Source of the DNA: Oidiodendron maius Zn
Taxonomy: Eukaryota > Ascomycota > Leotiomycetes > Myxotrichaceae
Length of the DNA stretch: 64,000 nt
Assembly: GCA_000827325.1 (NCBI GenBank)
Contig: KN832879.1
Span: forward strand, 248,001-312,000
Reading direction: 5' to 3'
The translations under genes and the position numbers were made by a program. The notes below the pieces were generated by a model. That model had not been told where the DNA came from and ran no database searches. It saw only the letters and a list, made by a program, of their open reading frames with translations. Below are positions 1 through 11,322 of the stretch, one piece after another (position 1 is the first letter of the stretch; each line of letters opens with the position of its first letter).

Positions 1-2
1 GC

Positions 3-2193
3 CTCGAGGAGGAGCGCCTCGCCAAGGAGTCCCTGAAGGCAGCGCGCGAGGAGGATTCAAAAGGGTCAGAGGTAGGCCCGGGCGTGAAATTACCCGAGAG
101 AGGGAGCAGTTTGATGGCTGGAGACAGTGGTAACAATCATGGTCAGCAGAGACGCGCGCAAAATGATAGCAGCGGCAGTTCGCGGGCTAAGTCGAGTGAG
201 TATTCAACTATTGGAAACGTTGGATGTGGCTAAAATATATTAGAACCCGATCCTAGGAAAGTCCGCACGTGGACGGATCGCTCGAAGACGTTCAAGGTCG
301 ATGCACAGTTCTTAGGTCTTAAGGATGGCAAGATCAATCTCCACAAGACGAACGGCATAAAGATTGCTGTTCCCGTCGACAAAATGTCTGTTGAGGATCT
401 AGAGTACGTCGAGCACATCACCGGGCAGTCTTTAGACGAGGACAAGCCATTGAGCATGAGAAAACGCTCGACTGGGACCCCGAGCACATCGACTTCGAGA
501 GGAACTGCTGGTGCAACTATCGAGCATCCCAAGAAGCCTGATTATGACTGGTTTCAGTTCTTCCTGGACTGCGATGTCGCTGTCGGGCTATGCGAGCACT
601 ATTCGCAGACATTCAATCGGGACTCGATAGATGAAAGCGTGCTGCCTGATGTGGATGCTACTGTTTTACGGACGCTCGGTATTCGTGAAGGAGACATCAT
701 TAAGATTATGAGGCATCTCGATAAGAAGTATAGCCGAATCGGGGGGAAGCGGGTAGAGAACCCTGACGGAGAGTCTCCTGGCGGCCTCTTCTCAGGCCCA
801 GGTGGTACCCTGAAGAATAATACAAGGAAAGGTCGTCCAGCACCCGCTGTGCAGACTAATGATGTGGTTGACCCTAAGGCATTCTCGCAAGAGACTCCCA
901 AGTCGGCGGCGGTCCCTGAAGGCGTTCCTACACCTCTTGCCACGGCTCCTGTACCTGAGAAGAAGGATGTCGTTCGAACAGGGTTTGATGATGATGCTTG
1001 GGATGTAAAGCCTTCGAAGCAACCAGTTGTCGCATCTCAGCCACCTCAACAAGCTCCCGCCACGACTGCCGCTCCCGCTTCAGCTCCCGCACCAGCACAA
1101 CCTAGCATGACTGGCTCGATGCAGGAGCTTTCCCTGCTCACGCAGCCACTGCAGCCTGTGAAAGCGGCGCCACCACCACAGCCTATCGTTGCCCACCCCC
1201 CCGAGCAGCAAGGCCCTCCTCCAGTCACCCCATCTATCTTCCAAGGCATTGGTAACCAGCAGACGGGCGTACCGCAGCCACCACAAAATACCACCCCGGT
1301 CCAGACGACCCTCCCGCAGAATATTGCTCGCCAGAGACCTGCCCCTCCACCATTTCAGAACCAGGGTGGCCTTATTCCCCCTGCGCCTAATCGGCCTCTG
1401 TCAGCACCGCAAGCGAACCAAGCGAGTGGATTTCCTCTACCTCCTCTGCAATCCCAAAGCACCGGTATTCAGTCATCTGCCGGTTTCCAGCAGATTGCCC
1501 CCCCAGGTCAGAGTCTAGAGGAGATGAGGTTGCGGCAGCAGTATGCAGCTATGAATGGTCCGCAAAACGGCATACAGGGCATGAATCTGATGCCGCAACC
1601 GACTGGGTTCCAGTACAATGGAATGCAGCAAGGTCAGCAGCCGAATGGATTTCAATATCCTATGCAGACTGGATTACAACAGCAGCTACCCATGAACAAC
1701 CTCGGCCCTCAACAAATCTCCCCTCTACAGCAGCATCCCTTCCAACAACCTCTGCAACAGCCTCTCCAGCAGCAGCCTCAACCCACCGGCTTTCAAACCT
1801 CCTTTGCGCCCCAGGCACCACAGCAATTCCCCCAGCCCACAGGTGTCAATGCCTTCCTACCTCCCGCCCTCCAACCAATGCCCACGGGAATCCAGAATCA
1901 TTCTTTCACGACAACTTTCACCCCGCCCCCCATACCCCCGGTGCCTCAACAGCAACAGCAGCCGGTACCAGCCCCGCTCACGCCACAGAAGACAGGCCCA
2001 GCGCCGCCTGTGCGCTTTGGTGTGAACCCGGACGCGAAGAAACTCGCACCCCAGCCTACGGGGCGCAGGGCCAATCTGGCTCAGGCGAGTAAGTTATGGC
2101 TTTCTCTTATCTTCACCTAAAGTATATCTTAAGCAAGAACGCTTTTAACTAACATAATCCTCCACAGCTCCCCAAAACCCGTTCGGTTTCTAG
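3..2193 (+). CDS. SLA1: SLA1-like actin/endocytosis adaptor, 3' part (5' end outside window)
   Basis: Exons join(3..195, 244..2088, 2168..2193) give 687 residues and a stop. The gene begins before the window. In order I see a charged helical stretch rich in E, K and R, then the SLA1 homology domain 1 (starts near TWTDRSKTFKVDAQFLGL, about 250-440), a SAM-like SHD2 (about 540-740), and a long Pro/Gln-rich tail. The tail carries the LxxQxTG motif phosphorylated by Ark1/Prk1 kinases in yeast; three copies match fully (LQSQSTG, LMPQPTG, LAPQPTG) and several are degenerate. The last exon is only 26 nt and supplies the terminal NPFGF, an NPF motif of the kind EH-domain proteins bind. Sla1 is known to link cargo, clathrin and Las17-driven actin assembly at endocytic sites. 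The N-terminal SH3 domains expected for the family lie upstream. A reading that runs through the last intron would lose the NPF end. Confidence 0.93.
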
Positions 2194-2556
2194 TTCTAGA
2201 CCCGGAGTGTATTACAGCATGCATGATATTCTGCCCTGGGCTGGACATCTTCCCTTTCCATTTCTCTTTTAATTATGTGTAGAACCTTTGGAGCGTAGCC
2301 TGGGCAAGCGAGCATGGAGAAATGAATGTCTCAAGAGGGAAGGAGGCTAGAGGAGAGGAGGAATGATGAATCGATGGCACGATGGACGAATTTCTCACAA
2401 CGTCTGTGCGTGTGAGAGAGTGTTGTATAGTTTTATATTAATGCATGAATACCTTGAATCTCGCTACCGAATTGTTTGTTGGTTTTTGACATAGCGGTTT
2501 TACTACCGATTGGTGTACGACCCTTTTGCTTCCCCGCTCTGTCGACATTATATACT

Positions 2557-2764
2557 TGTATCCCCTCGTCCGGTGCGAGCTGCCCACGCTAGTAGAGATT
2601 CTGCAAAAACTCCCATCTGATTTGATATTCAGGAAAATATATAACATTATGCTTTAATTTTCCTAATTCAGACAATAATGCAATAAATAAATGTTAAATG
2701 ACATGTATTATTAGACCGCTTACCCATGCTAGCGTGGGCAGCTCGCACCGGACGAGGGGATACA
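2557..2764. mobile_element. MITE-like foldback element with perfect 36-bp terminal inverted repeats
   Basis: Bases 2557-2592 and 2729-2764 are perfect reverse complements (36 of 36), separated by 136 bp of AT-rich DNA. The arms are GC-rich (for example CGGTGCGAGCTGCCCACG) and unlike the spacer and flanks. Length 208 bp, long perfect arms and no coding capacity fit a non-autonomous DNA transposon (MITE) or other foldback element. I do not see a convincing target-site duplication. A hairpin-forming regulatory element is the alternative. Confidence 0.6.
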
Positions 2765-3146
2765 GTATCTCACCCTGGTCCATTTTATTCATTTATTTTA
2801 GGAGATAGCATCAAACCGAGGCTGTCCTATCCACCGGAGAAATGGTTGATACCATTGTACTTCGCATCTCCATATACTTGATTCCATACCTCCTCCCGCA
2901 CTTGTGTAACACGATCTCGGCCCGGCGGGAGCTACCACCGATTGTACGTCAGATGTTGATGGATTCGGCCAACTCGAATCAATTCAATTAAATTGCCTGC
3001 CAACTTAGCCGTAGGTGTCCCCAAATCGGCCCCCGCCCACGGGGCCGTTATCAGATTCTTTGCCCGAGTGGTGCAGGGGAGGCGTAGGCCCTAGCGAGGC
3101 GATATGTATGCATCATTAGGTACGTGATGGAAGAGCTGGAGAGGGT

Positions 3147-3154
3147 TATATAAA
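3147..3154 (+). promoter_or_regulatory. TATA box, probably of the P450 gene
   Basis: TATATAAA lies about 300 nt upstream of the P450 coding start. Position and strand fit, but no transcript start can be seen. Confidence 0.4.
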
Positions 3155-3445
3155 GAGGTGAGAGTAAGTATGATAGCGGTAGGTTCTATCTATGCTTCCC
3201 CTTCTATTAGATGAGGCACAGCTTTCAATCGACTGTGTCCCGGCGTCGGCCAATATTAAACCAGCATCCATTCCCACCCTATCAGCACCTCAGTATAACT
3301 ACTACGCCACATTAATACTACCCTTCCCTTTATATACCTCCCCTCTTCAGTCATTCCTTTGTTGCACGAAAAGTACTAAAAGTCCTACGTCCCCAAATCC
3401 CAATCGTAAAATTTTTTTTTAATTTAAACAAAAAACCATCTAATC

Positions 3446-5630
3446 ATGCCAACCCTCCTTACCTCCCTCACACACCACACCACATCCACCACACCACATC
3501 CCACCCAATACTGACCTCCCTCCTGCTCATCCCCGCCTTCCTTCTCGCCGTGCGGATCCAGACCGGCGCCCGGAATGCCCGCATACAGAATGAGACGGAC
3601 GCGGAGGAGAAGGATATCCCCATTCTGCCGTACTGGTTGCCTTACGTAGGGCATGCGCCACAGTTTGCGTGGAGCTTTGATGGGCTCTTGACGTGGGGAC
3701 GGTGAGTTGGACTTTGAAATTGTTTTATTATATGGAGGAGGAGAGAACGGTAGTGCTGATAAAGGTTTAATAGGAATTCGACGAGGGATGGAGTTTTTGG
3801 GTTGAGGGTATGTGAGAGAATCCCTTCTCCATTTACTTCAGAGTCTAGGTTGTAGAGGAGAGAGTAGTATTGGGATTTGATATCGGACTAAACTTCCCTA
3901 AAGTAAAGGTGAAATAGAAAGTGCTGTGCAAGCAAGTTGCTTGTACTTGGGAATCTCATTCATGGCGGGGCACTGAATGAGAGATCTCCTCTAGAAATAA
4001 ACTTCCCAATAACTGCAATGTGCAACAAAAACTCTATGCCGGGGGATTGTTGTCTATTCACTTTATTCGATCTCGGATTAAGAACCTTTTTTGCACGTCG
4101 CAGTTTTAGAAGAGCGCTTTCGTCTGATGTTTGAACGCTATATACTTGGGCTTCAACCCCCTTTCGTCTACTCACTCCTTTGGATCTACCTCTCTTACGT
4201 TGCTAATCAAGAATTTCCTGAGGACACCTCCTAACGCATCTCAGATGATGGGCCATAACCATATAATGATCGTGATGCCAAGCCTGACGAAACAATTCTT
4301 CCTTCAGCGTCCGACGGTGATGACGAATAACGACTTCATGAACTGGATCCTTGACAAGTACTTCGGAGATGGCGGCGTGTCTCGCAAGATGCCCAGCGAG
4401 GACTTCCAAGCCGTGCACCGAACCTTGAACAGCCTCATGAAGGACCCATTCCTCTCCAATGCCACTGGCCGGATCACCGAACTCATCGAGGAGTACACCC
4501 ACGAGCTGTTCTCCTACTCTGCAGATCCGGCCAGGCAGCAGCACTGGGAAAGAATAGCCCACGTAATCCCAGCTGGTGATGGGACGGAAGCCGATCTCTT
4601 CGACCTGACGATGAACTTCGTCGGTGATGTCTCGGGGGAAGTCCTAATGGGCAAAGCCCTCTTCCAGAACCATCCCACCGTCCTCGACGACCTGTGGATC
4701 TTCGATAGCGCCTTCAACGCCTTCCTCTCCGGCATGCCTCCCATCACGCGCAAAGTCTCCGAAGCCAGGGCCGCACGCGCACGCCTGATCACCGCATTCG
4801 ATGACTGGAACCGCGCACTCGCAACATTCATGAATGGTGATGACCCAAGACACAATTGGCGAGACATGTCCGACGTCTCGGAGACCATGAAGTTGCGCGC
4901 CAAAGCCCTCGAGGGAATCAAGACCTCAGATGCATACAATGCAGCGATGAACCTCACCATATACTGGGGCCTAATGGTCAATGCCAACAAAGTAACCTTC
5001 TGGATGCTACTGCACATCATATCCTCCCCATCCCTCCTGCGCATCATCCGCGAAGAAATCGCTCCCTTCGCCATCTCCCACTCCTCCCCCAAAGGCAAGA
5101 ACACCCTGACCCTCGAGGCCGATCGCCTTGTGAAATCCTGTCCCAATCTCAAAGCCACCTTCTTTGAGATCATGCGTCTCTACACCGCTGGCACGTCATA
5201 CAAGAAAGTTCTGCAGTCCCTTACCCTCACCGAATCCTCCGAGGATGCAGCGGCATTCGGTAAACCGCGCCCGCAGACGTATCATATCTCGCAGGGCGAC
5301 TATCTGATCATTCCGCACGCCACGATGCAGATGGATCCGCGGCTGTGGAAGGATCCCGAGAGGTTTGATCACACGAGGTTCCTTGTGGAGGGTGAGAAGG
5401 GCCTAAGTGCGGATATCGGAAATCTGAACCCGTTTGGAGGCGGGTATTCCGTATGTAAGGGAAGATTGTTTGCGGAGCGGGAGGTGCTGCTTTTTATAGC
5501 GGGTTTTGTGCAGGCTTGGGAGTGGGAACCGGTGGGTGAGGGGTGGAGGTTACCTGGGAAGGCGTATAATGGGACGGGGAGTGCGAATCCGGTGGGGTCG
5601 GTGCGGGTGAAGGTGAGGAGGAGAAGTTAA
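3446..5630 (+). CDS. Cytochrome P450 (CYP7/CYP8-like), reading frame broken near the start
   Basis: Coding pieces are about 3511..3701, 3774..3807 and 4245..5630, with introns of 72 and 437 nt. The first ATG (3446) opens a frame that stops at 3512. The P450 frame, with a membrane anchor (LTSLLLIPAFLLAV) and a PYWLPYVGHAP linker, runs one base out of register and has no ATG of its own. The break falls in a CA-rich stretch and no intron can bridge it. Downstream, the ExxR motif (EIMR), PERF-like segment (DPERF) and heme loop (FGGGYSVCKGR, Cys axial ligand) are all intact. The I-helix has NANKVTFW in place of the usual acid-alcohol pair, as in CYP7/CYP8-type enzymes. It is probably an ER-bound oxidase or isomerase of a lipophilic substrate. 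It is either a real gene with a sequencing or allelic indel, or a recent pseudogene. No biosynthetic cluster genes adjoin it. Confidence 0.75.
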
Positions 5631-6043
5631 AAGGTGAGTAATCCATTCGTTTCCATGAGTGATGGAGTTTATCTGCTCATAGTGTGTTGAGATTTTGGGA
5701 TGGAATACTTGCCTAGTATCAAGGTAAAGTTTGCAGTAGGTCCCTTGAGTTAATATCGATATCCTAAGTATATCCTAAGACTATATCCCCCGTTGGTGTT
5801 TGATCTTGATTGAACTATAAAATGGAAATCAATTATATTACCCTCTTCCTCTGCACTTTTTATATCCTGTCAGTTCGTACATTGCATTGTTAATATCCGG
5901 CTTGACAAACTGTTGATTGACTCTGTTTATATAGTCGATAAATGGACGCAAGGGTATAGATTAATAGTCGCCTTATGTATACATAATAAAGTACAGATTA
6001 ATTCATGATATCGTTACAACAAGAGAGAGAAAGTAGCATGCAC
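5631..6043. other. Intergenic, convergent P450 / PLAC8 3' flanks
   Basis: AT-rich sequence between two convergent genes. I see no gene or repeat in it. Confidence 0.5.
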
Positions 6044-6671
6044 CTAGTCGTCATCCGGGGCAAAATGATTCGGCGCTTCGACAATCGGGTTACTCTGTGG
6101 CTCGGCAATCATATTATCCTGAAGTTTATACCCGGCATTGTGGGCGGCATTGGCAGAAGACACGTCCTGCATCATCTTGATGAAATCCAGCTCCTTTGAC
6201 GTCTGAATAACCTCGCAGCAAGAGCAACAGCATGACAGCAAGCAGTTACTGCAACCAGTGCCGTTCAGATCTGGGGTGGCGGGACGTTAGCAACATGTTA
6301 GCACCATCAGCTGTATAATTATTACGCACTATGCTTCTCTTGCATGTCCTCTCTGGTCCGGCACTGGAGAATCCAGCCCCAGTGTCCAAGTAAGCATAAT
6401 CCGCACCAGGCCATGCAGTGGCCGTTGCACGAGCTGAAACCATCGTCAGTGCCCTTGGCGTTGCGGTACCGATTCCGACCATAGACAACACAAGGGCAGC
6501 AGATTCCCTTAAACTTTTGACGCGCTCAGAATTAGTCTTCATAGGGGCCCACGAGGGTATATCACGACAGTTGGTTCACACGTGACTTACACATAGCGAG
6601 GCGCTGAACTTGGCATGTCCACCGCACAGGCTGCAGCAGATGAGCGGTGGTGTGTCGTAGGGCCGCGGCAT
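6044..6671 (-). CDS. PLAC8-family cysteine-rich protein
   Basis: Exons complement(join(6044..6270, 6330..6513, 6591..6671)) give 163 residues. No single frame shows the protein; splicing joins the PLAC8 core. Exon 1 has CCSLCGG, exon 2 has ICCPCVVYGRNRYR followed by C-rich helices (HCMAWCGLCLLGHWGW), and exon 3 has GTGCSNCLLSCCCSCCEV and a hydrophilic tail ending in DDD. The CCPC and C-rich clusters are the family signature. All donors are GT (GTAAGT, GTGCGT) and the acceptors follow CTAAT/CTAAC-like branch points. Fungal PLAC8 proteins are membrane-associated; plant relatives affect cell size and cadmium resistance, but no reaction is established for this branch. The start is the first in-frame ATG after an upstream stop. 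Confidence 0.85.
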
Positions 6672-8273
6672 CGAGGAATCAGGAATGGTGGCGGGGGGAG
6701 TGGCCCGGTAGATGGATTTCCCGACTCCTGGGACCGGAATATCTGATCTCAGCAGCCAAACACGCGTTGAATCAACAGATTAGGAAGAACGAGGATTGAA
6801 GGGAGCGCGTCGGTTAGAAGTTCGTTTGCGAGGAGGAGGTTGCGAGAGGCTATGCTCTGCTAGACCAGGCCTTGACGTACAGGTTCGGAGGGCAGGGGGA
6901 AAGTGGCGGTTGCTGTGTGCCGGGGGGGCTGAGAGACATGATCCAAGCTTCTCGGCACGGCGGATCCTCTCGGGCTGGGTCGCCGCACGATACTGCGTTT
7001 GTTTAGGATAGGCACTTGAGGGGAAGGTAACCGCCTGTAGGCGCGAGGCCGGGAGTATAGCAGACCTGCGTCGGGAGGGCAGATGGGATGATAAGAGCCA
7101 GTCGCAAGGGGTCCGGACGAGAACGCGACGTTTCCTCACTTCCCTCTGCCCACTGGCAGGATAAGTAAACAGGCGGGATGATCTACAGGACTGCTACTCT
7201 CTCTGAAGCAGCCACGGCTTGGGCGAGCAGCCACCGGCCTTAGTACCACCACATCAGCACTGGAGGATCTCACTTGAGACGGGGCCAGTGCATATATTAC
7301 CACAGCAGTCAGAAGTGCTGGAGCGAAGTGCATGCGTAAGAGGTGCAGATATGGGGATACTGTCACTGTACAGAACGGTTGGTGGTTAACTCTGCGGAGC
7401 GTGTGCCTCACATGTTAATTGTCCACAGCTTCTTTCCGCCGATGGGGAGGGTTGAAGGCGAAGGAGGCACCGCTTGGCACCTTGGCAGCCTACTGAGCAC
7501 CAAAGCACCCGACTTCGTGCTGTGGAGACCGGCAAGTATGAACGTATTCTCCCATTCGTGTATGGCCTCAGTGGATCTGCCCTGCAGCTAGAAATTAACC
7601 CCTGTGGAGCCTGAGGCTGTAAGGCTATGATTACATAAGTCCACCAATCGCTTCCACCACCCGAGCTGTCAAGCGACGCCCAAGATTAAAAATATCCATT
7701 TACAGCCCCGATCCCAATTCCTTCCAGAGGCCCGCCCTCGATCCAGCCTCACTGCGTCTCGAAGTTGTGGTCACAATGAAACGTAAGGTGAGCGAGGGAA
7801 GATGTCGAGAGCAAAATCGAGTCTTTTTGTTCGAGTATTCTGAGCGTCGGGCGTGGTGGGGGTGATTGTGGTCTCATTTCCCTTGATTTGAGTTGTCGCT
7901 CACCCTGGATCCTGTCGGCCCTGCAGCATTGAAGTCTTATGCTATCCCAGAGTGTTGTGCCGGCTGTAGTTAGCCAGGCCGCCTTCCTGAGACCCGCATG
8001 TAGCAACCCCTGCGTGACGCCAAGTTTTGGTGATTTGCGGCGCTGAGCCTCAAACCTACAGCTGCATTACAGAGCAATCTCACTCCGTAGGCTGCGGGAA
8101 CCCAGTCGGTTCCTACGACTCCTGGTCATGGCCCCAGGAGAACGAAAACGCGTTGGGTCGTATATATCGCCCAGCGCACTCCTTCCGTGCCAAGCGGTTT
8201 TCCCTTATTTTCGAACAATACCTCTTTCGACCTCTGCTGTCTTGTGTCTCAGCGAACATCCTCAGCAGTTATT
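6672..8273. other. Long intergenic region, divergent PLAC8 / LtrA promoters
   Basis: About 1.6 kb between divergent starts. Open frames on both strands here are short, Ser/Arg/Pro-rich and without domain character. I see no RNA gene or repeat. Confidence 0.5.
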
Positions 8274-10515
8274 ATGGAGTCCAGAGAGCGGAAGAAGAGC
8301 AACGTGACCCCCAAGCTGAAGCTGGTGGGGAGCCCCGTCCTGTCGAGGGAGAGTACGGGTAGGACGAGTACGGGTAAATTGGAGCCATTCGTGTCCGCCG
8401 AGGCATTGAGCAAGGCATCGAGCAATGAGCAACAGAAGGACTTCAATGAGGGCGTCGATGACGGCCTCCTGGATGAGTTGCCGGCTTTTGAGAGGCACGA
8501 GGAGTCAACAGCCATTGAGCTGTTTTACGATCTTTTCTTCGTCGCCAACTTGACCACGTTCTCGAACATTCACGAGATCAACAGCCCTAAGACACTTACT
8601 TCCTATGTCGGCTTCTTCTGCATCCTGTGGTTTACCTGGTGTATTACCAGTTTGTATGATATCCGCTTCGTCACTGACAGCTTGGTGTCACGCATGGCCA
8701 AGGGCGTGCACCTTGGCGTGATGGTTGGCTTGGCTGTTTTGGGTCCTAAGTTTGATACCACAAAACTTACCCCCCAATTGAAGGTCATTGGTATGATATC
8801 GAATCCGCTTTTAAACTACGCCTCCATAACTGACCTCCTCGCTAGCGTTGATTCTGATGGTCTCGCGCCTCGTGTTGGCACTTCAATATTTTTTGGTCAT
8901 GTACCACGTTCGCCAGTACAAGAAAACTAAGCTTCCCCTTAGCTTGATGGGTGGCTTAAACTTCGTTGCTGGAATTCTGTACCTGGGTATTAGCTTGTAG
9001 GCCGCCACACATACCAATTGCCTTGGCAGAATACTGACGCGGCCATCTAGTGCCTTCAAAACTTCTGCCCATGCATACAGAGCATTATACGTCATTGCGG
9101 GATTTGAGATGGTTGTCAATATCGGGATCTCCTGGCAATGGAAAGTGTTGACCTTCAAGGGAACGCACTTGATCGAGCGCATGACTTTGCTCACACTGTA
9201 TATTTGTAAGGTTTCACTTGCTCCATGTTGACAACATTACTGATTTTCCAAAGTGGGCGAAGGAGTCATCGATGTCCTCAAGAGTGTTGCAAGGATCTCT
9301 GAAAAACAAGATACTTGGACGTCAGCAAATATTGGAACGCTTTTTGGCGCCATCGCCGCAATTGTGAGTCGGAGCTTTATAACGTCCCTCTATCGGATCT
9401 AGAAGAAGTCAGCTAACCAAGATTACGCTACAGTATCTCTTATACATGCTCTATTTTGACACCCTCAACCGTCATCATTTTGGCTCCTTCCGCCAACAGC
9501 TCTGGTCATTCCTTCATTTTCCCTTCCACGTAGCTCTGGTGCTCTGCCTTTCCGGTATGGCGCAGTTCATCATTTGGCAGAAGATCATGGAAGTTTTTAT
9601 GTACGTGTCTCTTCTACCACACGGCTAATGGTATTTGTTACTAATTGAGTAGTGATTTCACCCTCAAGGTAGAAGCATTACCCAGCCCTTTTGTACCTGG
9701 GGCGGTTCAAGACAACTCTACTGCGGAGGACTTTATGAACAACCTCTACAACGTCTCTATGGGGACGTTGAGTAATTACCAAGCCTCAAATTTTTCTGAG
9801 CTCACTGAGCTCAATGAGACTGTGACCCAGGCGCTCGAGGGAATCCGAAATGTGACCGAACTATATTTTGAGACTCACAACTCGGAATTGCTGCAAAACG
9901 AATTTAAAGTCCAGATAGGGAAAATCGTCCAGGCCGTTTGGAACTCTATCATGGATTTCTACGGCTTCGAGGCGGGGAGCGACACACCTGAATCTGGCGA
10001 CGATGTCGTGGACTTCAAGCTCGTTGCATCCCTTAATACCGCCAGTCTCATTGTAAGTTCCCGTATGAACAATCGTGACTTAACTTTGGCTGATCATAAT
10101 TTCTCCATCTAGTTCGTCTTTTTCTTCGTAGCTACTGGCTTCACACTCATCTTCACAGGCGTTCTTGGCATCGTCAATGTTCGCAGCTACAACAAGTGGT
10201 CGTGGGTGCGTTTCGCAACCCACCTCCTGTTCGGCCTTGCAATGTGCTTGCTCTCCCTTCTCTGCAGTGGCGATGGCACCGCAGCCATCAACATTACATC
10301 CACCGCCTGGCCACTGCCAATCGTAGCCATGACAATCCTCATCGGTACGTAATCTTAGACGTCTCATAATGCAAGAACTCCTCTGCTAACGCATAAAACC
10401 AGTCCTCACGATACATCACATCAGCTGGGAGGACGAAGAAGCAGAAATAGCCACAGGGAAGAAGAAGTACCACTTCCTACCCCGCTGGCGACCAAACCGT
10501 CACGGCTCGACCTGA
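8274..10515 (+). CDS. Low-temperature-requirement A (LtrA)-type membrane protein
   Basis: Eight exons: 8274..8790, 8846..8996, 9051..9205, 9254..9363, 9434..9600, 9653..10052, 10113..10344, 10403..10515; 614 residues. After a basic, Ser-rich cytosolic N-terminus comes the family start ESTAIELFYDLFFVANLTTF (about 81-100), then repeated hydrophobic helices. Between the membrane blocks lies a hydrophilic stretch of roughly 130 residues with many N-x-S/T sites (NSTA, NVSM, NFSE, NETV, NVTE), probably a glycosylated extracytosolic loop. Final helices are followed by a short basic tail (GKKKYHFLPRWRPNRHG). LtrA was named from Listeria; the biochemical function of fungal members is unknown. The family occurs widely in bacteria, but the eight introns show this copy is long established in a fungal genome. 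Confidence 0.88.
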
Positions 10516-11322
10516 TCTCCTTTCAATTCGTCTCTGCAAATATCCCACTCCCCAAAGCTGAAACTAGGAAAGCCCCCGCCCCAAAACCCACCAAATTTGG
10601 GAGCATCCCCGCAGCCTACGAAACCGCGAAACAGCTCCGAAAAAAATGTATACGAACCACCTTTTGTATATGTTTAACGAGGGCATGACCAATTTACCTT
10701 CTTTTTTCTTCTCTCTTCCTCTTGGCACATCGGGACGGAGGATCGGATTTTTATCAGTACGTTTTCTACTGAATCGAAGAGATCTCGGGTGGCAGAATTT
10801 TACCATTCGAAGCTCTTCTTCTTGTTGGGATATCCGAAGAGTCAAGACAGTTTGGCTCCATTTGCGGACAGGAGATTCAGAGGATACATCTTAGTCGATG
10901 AGAGGGAGAGATGGGAGGGAATGCAGAGTTGAGTGCATATGGGGATATTTATGTTACCTTACTCTGTTCATGAAATGAGGAATATATTATGCATATATGC
11001 ACATTACATATCTACGCTTTTGGGCTGTGCAAAAGCGATTGTGAAAGCGATACCCATTCAGAAACCTGTAGTGTGAAAAGAGAGATGCGGTGTAGAAGAT
11101 ATGAGTATGGTATGGTATAGTATGATATGAGTTCACTGTACTCAATCGCCAGTAAGAAACCTCAAGACAGATATGTATTTCATTCCATGCGCAAGATCAT
11201 GGAAGGAAGAATCGCCCTTGCCCCGCAAACGCCGCTTTCGCCTATCCTATTAATCCATTGGAAAAGCTAACTCAGAAACCCACAAGCCCTTTAAATCTCC
11301 CTGCGCACTACCATCACACCCC
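10516..11322. other. Intergenic, convergent LtrA / TLC 3' flanks
   Basis: Convergent gene ends with short tandem TATGGTATGG-like runs near 11105-11130. No supported gene. Confidence 0.45.

Larger units (their letters stand above)
2194..3445. other. Intergenic region between SLA1 and the P450
   Basis: The SLA1 3' flank is followed by the foldback element at 2557-2764. A TATAAA-type box (TATATAAA) lies at 3147-3154, about 300 nt before the P450 start region, and a CT-rich stretch follows it. Short open frames here have no recognisable domains. Confidence 0.5.

Noticed and set aside
3446-10515. Secondary-metabolite cluster around the P450
   Set aside because: The neighbours are Sla1, PLAC8 and LtrA; no synthase, transporter or pathway regulator is present.
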